A stretch of DNA of 64,000 nt from Conidiobolus incongruus B7586 (taxonomy: Eukaryota > Entomophthoromycota > Entomophthoromycetes > Entomophthorales > Conidiobolaceae): contig JNEM01015104.1 in NCBI GenBank assembly GCA_000697335.1, positions 1 to 64,000 of the forward strand, given 5' to 3'. A program made the position numbers and the translations under genes. The notes beneath the pieces are model-generated. The model ran no database searches. It saw only the letters and a program-made list of their open reading frames with translations, and was not told where the DNA came from. Shown in pieces: positions 59,637 through 64,000 of this stretch (positions are counted from its first letter, which is position 1; every line of letters begins with the position of its first letter).

Positions 59637-60605
59637 ATGAAATTGATTGCAATCTTATTCGCTTCTCTTGTCGCTGCCAAGTCCATTGTCCCTCCTATTC
59701 AAGCAACCGAAGATCCTGAATTTGTAAGGTCTCTGGAAGAGGCTATTCAATCTTACAAGGAGAAGAGCTTTATTGAGACTGAGTCAAAGGCCCCTCCTCG
59801 CGTTTCGGCCAAGGCACCTAATTCCAAGATCACTAGTGAAACAGAAGCCAGAAATTTCTTGAAATTCGCCAGTGCTGCTTACTGTGCTAAAGATAAGATC
59901 TTGAACTGGAGCTGTGCTAATTGTAACGGATATACCGCTGGTACCACTGAAGCTGTATATTTTTCCAATTCTGATTCCGAAACTGCAGGTTATTTGGCTA
60001 TTAATAAGGGTAAAAAGTTGATCATCGTCAGCTATAGAGGCAGTAAAAATATCAGCAATTGGTTGGGCAATATTAATATTCTTTTCACATCTGCTAACCT
60101 CCCATCACCTCACCAAAATGCTAAAGTTCATAGTGGATTCAACGATATGACCAATGATCTTTACTCTCAATCCAAGAATGCAATCACGAATGCTATAAAA
60201 AAATATCCTGGTTATAAGATTGTATTCACTGGTCATAGTTTGGGTGGTGCAATATCTACCCTCACTGCATTCAAATTGGCTCAAAGTGGCCTTATCTCCT
60301 GGGATAAAGTCAATATCTTGACTTATGGTCAACCCCGTGTTGGTAATCCAGAATTCGCAGCCTTCATCAATTCCAAATCCTTGACAGTTACAAGAGTCAC
60401 ATCTTATGCTGATCTTGTTGCAATTTCACCTGGACGCACTTTTGGGTACGAACATAATCAGTATAACATGCACATTGATGAAGATGGTAAAACTATCAAG
60501 TGCTCCATTTACAAGGAAGATCCTAAGTGTATTGACGACCATTTAATCCCAAGTATTGATGCCCATTTCAATTTCTGGGATCAGAGGATCAATTCTAATT
60601 GTTAA
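59637..60605 (+). CDS. secreted class 3 lipase
   Basis: A 322-residue single-exon triacylglycerol lipase of the Rhizomucor type. A signal peptide (about 1-14, MKLIAILFASLVAA) and a charged propeptide (to about 65) precede an alpha/beta hydrolase domain. The strand before the lid reads KKLIIVSYRGSKNISNWLGN with the oxyanion region. The nucleophile elbow is TGHSLGGA with Ser201. The acid is Asp259 in SYADLVAISPG, and the His is expected at 310 in SIDAHFNFW, the position equivalent to DHLSYF in Rhizomucor lipase. Paired Cys (83, 93, 96, 289, 298, 322) fit a secreted enzyme. The gene is intronless, has a TATA box at 59581 and is clearly richer in G and C than its flanks. It would release fatty acids outside the cell. 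Confidence 0.95.
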   Translation: MKLIAILFASLVAAKSIVPPIQATEDPEFVRSLEEAIQSYKEKSFIETESKAPPRVSAKAPNSKITSETEARNFLKFASAAYCAKDKILNWSCANCNGYTAGTTEAVYFSNSDSETAGYLAINKGKKLIIVSYRGSKNISNWLGNINILFTSANLPSPHQNAKVHSGFNDMTNDLYSQSKNAITNAIKKYPGYKIVFTGHSLGGAISTLTAFKLAQSGLISWDKVNILTYGQPRVGNPEFAAFINSKSLTVTRVTSYADLVAISPGRTFGYEHNQYNMHIDEDGKTIKCSIYKEDPKCIDDHLIPSIDAHFNFWDQRINSNC

Positions 60606-63600
60606 ATTCTGTTTTTACAGGATTATATAATATTAAAACCGTTTATTTAAAATTGCATATTAAATACTTTTCTAATATCTACCTATTATTCTTATTTAAA
60701 CAATTTATATTTTAATTAACTTTAAAAAAAGAGTTAATAAATTATAATCAATTTGTCAATAGTAAAAAAATTATACTGTATTAAATTTTTGAAAATGAGT
60801 TAGAAAATATATATAATTGGATTGAATAAGAAATGCTAAATATACATAAATTTAAATAGAAATGGGATCTCAAAGTACTTATAATTCTTCACACATTTGC
60901 TAACAAACTCTTTAATTTTATAATTTAAATCAATTATTAATTTAAATCTTATAATAATATAGGAAGATAATAATAAATTTAATTAAAAAGCACGAAGTAG
61001 ATGATAAAATAAGATATATCAATAACTCTGAAATAGGCCAAATACCTTGATATAAAAATCAAATCATATATTCAAAATTAAAAAGTTAAATCAGGCCTAT
61101 ATAATCTAAGTAAAATAATTAAAGCCAATTTAAAAAAAGTTTTTTTTTGAAATATTTTTATTTATATAATTTTCTAAATTTCTATAGCTCATTTAAGTAT
61201 ATATATTAACTTTCTTATTCAATAATTAAATATTAATTAATTGGAAATTCTAATTATTAAACATAATTTATATTTATATATATATATTTTCTAATTAAAT
61301 GATAAAAATGATTTAATTGTATATTTATATTATTGCTTTTACTAACTTCAAAATATAATAAAGAATTGATTAAATTATATCAGTCAATAAAATAAGATAA
61401 TATTTCAAAATTCTATTATTAAGTATTATTTCAAAATAGTATTAAATTTAAATTCTTAAATTTATTATTTTGAATCAAATTAAATAGATAAATAATTAAT
61501 TTTGATAAAATCAAAATCTATATACTTATAAATATATATCAATTTATATAAAAGGAATTATACATATATTAATTCATTATTTCATTTTTAATTTTATATG
61601 TTTTAAGTAAATATTTTTTAATTCATTTAATTTTGTAGTTTAAATTAATATATATAGACTTTTTTAATATCTTGACTATGATTTAAAAGTATTTAAATAA
61701 TCATATTAATTTAGGTATCTATTATTAATATAGTTATGGTTTTATATTTACATATTTTTTTAAATTTATAAAAATTTTGGAAATTGAAATAATTTTGTTG
61801 AAAATCAAAAAAAAATTAAATTAATTTTAAAATATATATAATATCAAACTTAAGATTTGGATTATAAATAATATATAAAAAATGATTTTATTATAGTTGA
61901 GGTTGATATAGTTTATAAATGAAAATCAAATGAAAATTTTAGAATAATTCTTAAGAGTTATTAATAAGGATAAAATGATATTATAGTTTATATTCAAATA
62001 TTTATTTTTTAATTAAAATTAATTTTTTCAAAAATAACTTAATAAAATTAATTATTTTACAAATATTCCATATTATTAAAGTTTGTTAAAACCATTAAGC
62101 AAATTATCATTACTTAGTTCTAATAGCTAAAGATAATACTTATTAATATTATTATATACATAAAATACAAAATATAGGGAGAGTATCTTATATATAAGGT
62201 ATACCTTTGGTCTAATTATAAAGCCTAAAAATCTCCTTATAATTATTATCAAAGTAATTATTTTATATAATATATAATATAAAAACAAATTTCCAACAAT
62301 TGTCTAATTTTTTACAAAAGTTATTTTAAATGAAACTGTTATAATCTAACTTTATTATTTTTTTTAATAAATTTGTATTTAATTCAAATATTATATATTA
62401 AAAGTATATATATCTTATTAATATTGTCTTTATTAATTTAAATAAAAGATAATTTACTCAAAGTAATATATTTAAGTAAATTAAGTTATTTTTAATAGAA
62501 TTTAATAATTATAATAATAATTATGATCATAGGTGAAACTATTATTATTATTTAAAGTTTTGTTATCTTAAAAGTTAAGATATGCTAATTAATAGTAATA
62601 ACTAATTGATTATTAATGTCTTATTATTTTATATTAGTATAGAATTAGATTAACCATAAATTATTAAAAAATTTATTATAACAAAGACTTTGATTTTTAA
62701 ATTAATTATTTAATTTATTTTTGTTTATTTTGAATTTAATTTTATAATAAAGATACAGAGTATGTTTAGATCTTTATAATTTTTACATATTAATTTATAT
62801 TTTTTTTACTTATTATATTAAGAAATTAATTCTTGAAATTTTGATATATAGTTTTATATAATTATTTAAGTCTAAATTAATCAATTAATCTATATATTTA
62901 TATTTAATTATATAAATAATATTAGTTTAAGTAAAAAACATGGTTTTGCTTTTTTCTTTTTAATTTTTATATTTCCTAATTATTAATAATATTTTCTCTA
63001 AGATTAAAATTATATCTCTTAGTATTAATTATTGATATAATCTAATATATTAATATTTACCTATTTATTTATAAGTCTGAATTAAACCTTGCTTATATTT
63101 ATATCATCTTGCAATAATATTTTTTATCAAGCTTTCCTTTTTATTATATCTATTTTATTACCTAATATATTTATATATTATACCTTTTTTAATATTTATA
63201 TTAAAATAAAAAACTGATATTTATTGAAATAATTTTAAATACTAATAATCTTATTTCTACATATTTGAAAATTAAGCTAATAAAATGCTTTATAGCATGT
63301 ATTCAATTCTTTAGTTTAGAAAAACTAAATGATCTATTTATTATAATCCAAAATTACCTAAATTTTAATAATAATATATTAAAACTAATATTATACTATC
63401 TTAATATAATAAAGAAATATATCAAACATGTCATTTTATAAGCTGAATTAATAACAATTAAAATTGTTTTAATCATATTCAACTCTTTTAAATATATATA
63501 ATATAATTTCTAATATTATTATAATAAATTAATTTTAATAATGAATATTATAAAAAATTTGAAATTAAAATTTTTTGAAATAATAATTTAATTAAATATA

Positions 63601-64000
63601 ATATTAATAAAAAGGTTGTTGATATTAATTGAATATATTATCTTAAATATGAATTTTAAATTTTTGCAATATAATTTAGCTATTTATCAAAAAGCATTTT
63701 AATTATAAGCTATATCTAATTTGATGATTATTTCAAAGGTTAATTATTTGTTAGGGTTAAATTGAATAATTAATAATAGATTCTGTTTAATTAATTCAGG
63801 TATATTTCTAAAATTGAATTGGGATATTAATCTATTAAAAAGCTGTTATTCTTAATACTATAGATTAATTTACTATGCAATAATATAATTCTTAATTAAA
63901 ATGATATTGAAATATTTTAATGATAAATTTATAATTATATTTTACAAAATGTAGAAAAATTGCAAGATATTTCTTAAGAATTTATATTAAATTGAATTTT
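60606..64000. other. extremely A/T-rich tail of the window
   Basis: About 3.4 kb with hardly any G or C, particularly after 61000. No reading frame with coding character, no RNA gene and no certain mariner ends are visible. A short inverted repeat centred on TTATATATAAG is at about 62187-62205. Texture resembles the most decayed mariner copies, but block order could not be matched. Confidence 0.5.

Noticed and set aside
62180-62210. Short palindrome TTATATATAAG as a possible hairpin or origin
   Set aside because: Such palindromes are expected by chance in DNA of almost only A and T, and nothing around it supports a function.
63190-63250. Possible sixth mariner copy (AAAATAAAAAACTGATATTT resembles copies D and E)
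   Set aside because: Only about 30 bases match and adjoining blocks do not follow the element's order.

Overview
This window comes from the nuclear genome of a very AT-rich early-diverging fungus. I base this on a fungal KRE9/KNH-type GPI protein, a fungal class 3 lipase, nuclear complex I and proteasome genes, and many short GT-AG introns of roughly 42-83 bp. Coding islands stand out from A/T-dominated intergenic DNA by their base composition. A Zoopagomycota/Entomophthoromycotina-like source is plausible but cannot be proven from the sequence alone.

Layout. Positions 1-2282 are a nest of mariner copies. They include an exact 19-bp Tn5 mosaic end (1384-1402) at which two oppositely oriented mariner halves meet, so the assembly is probably chimeric there. 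Positions 2983-22413 are a housekeeping block: proteasome RPN1, tether USO1/p115, a secreted trehalase, a small membrane protein, ribosome-quality-control ligase HEL2/ZNF598, complex I NDUFS3 and an unrecognised P-loop-like protein. Positions 22.4-33.7 kb are mostly empty, with two small secreted-protein genes. Positions 33.7-37.8 kb are a tight cluster: a USP-like protein, a CX9C protein, SFT2, a zinc-ribbon protein and a 52-residue secreted peptide. Positions 39.0-50.4 kb carry six same-strand genes, and one probable relic, for small cysteine-free Asn-rich secreted proteins; a young mariner (45626-46941) lies inside this array. A KRE9-like GPI protein (52 kb), a decayed mariner (54187-55488) and a secreted lipase (59.6 kb) follow. 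The last 3.4 kb show nothing but A/T-rich DNA.

How the genes fit together. There are two gene styles. Housekeeping genes mostly have introns and no obvious TATA box near the start. Secreted-protein genes (lipase, KRE9-like, small secreted proteins) have no intron and mostly a TATA-like box about 54-77 bp before the ATG. Trehalase and lipase would digest host or environmental trehalose and lipid outside the cell. The small secreted family looks like a rapidly evolving surface or effector family. Two members share an identical coding and 3' tract but have unrelated upstream DNA, which suggests gene conversion, and three members share an upstream motif at fixed distance from the TATA box. Exon joins were deduced by eye from splice signals, reading frame and family conservation.
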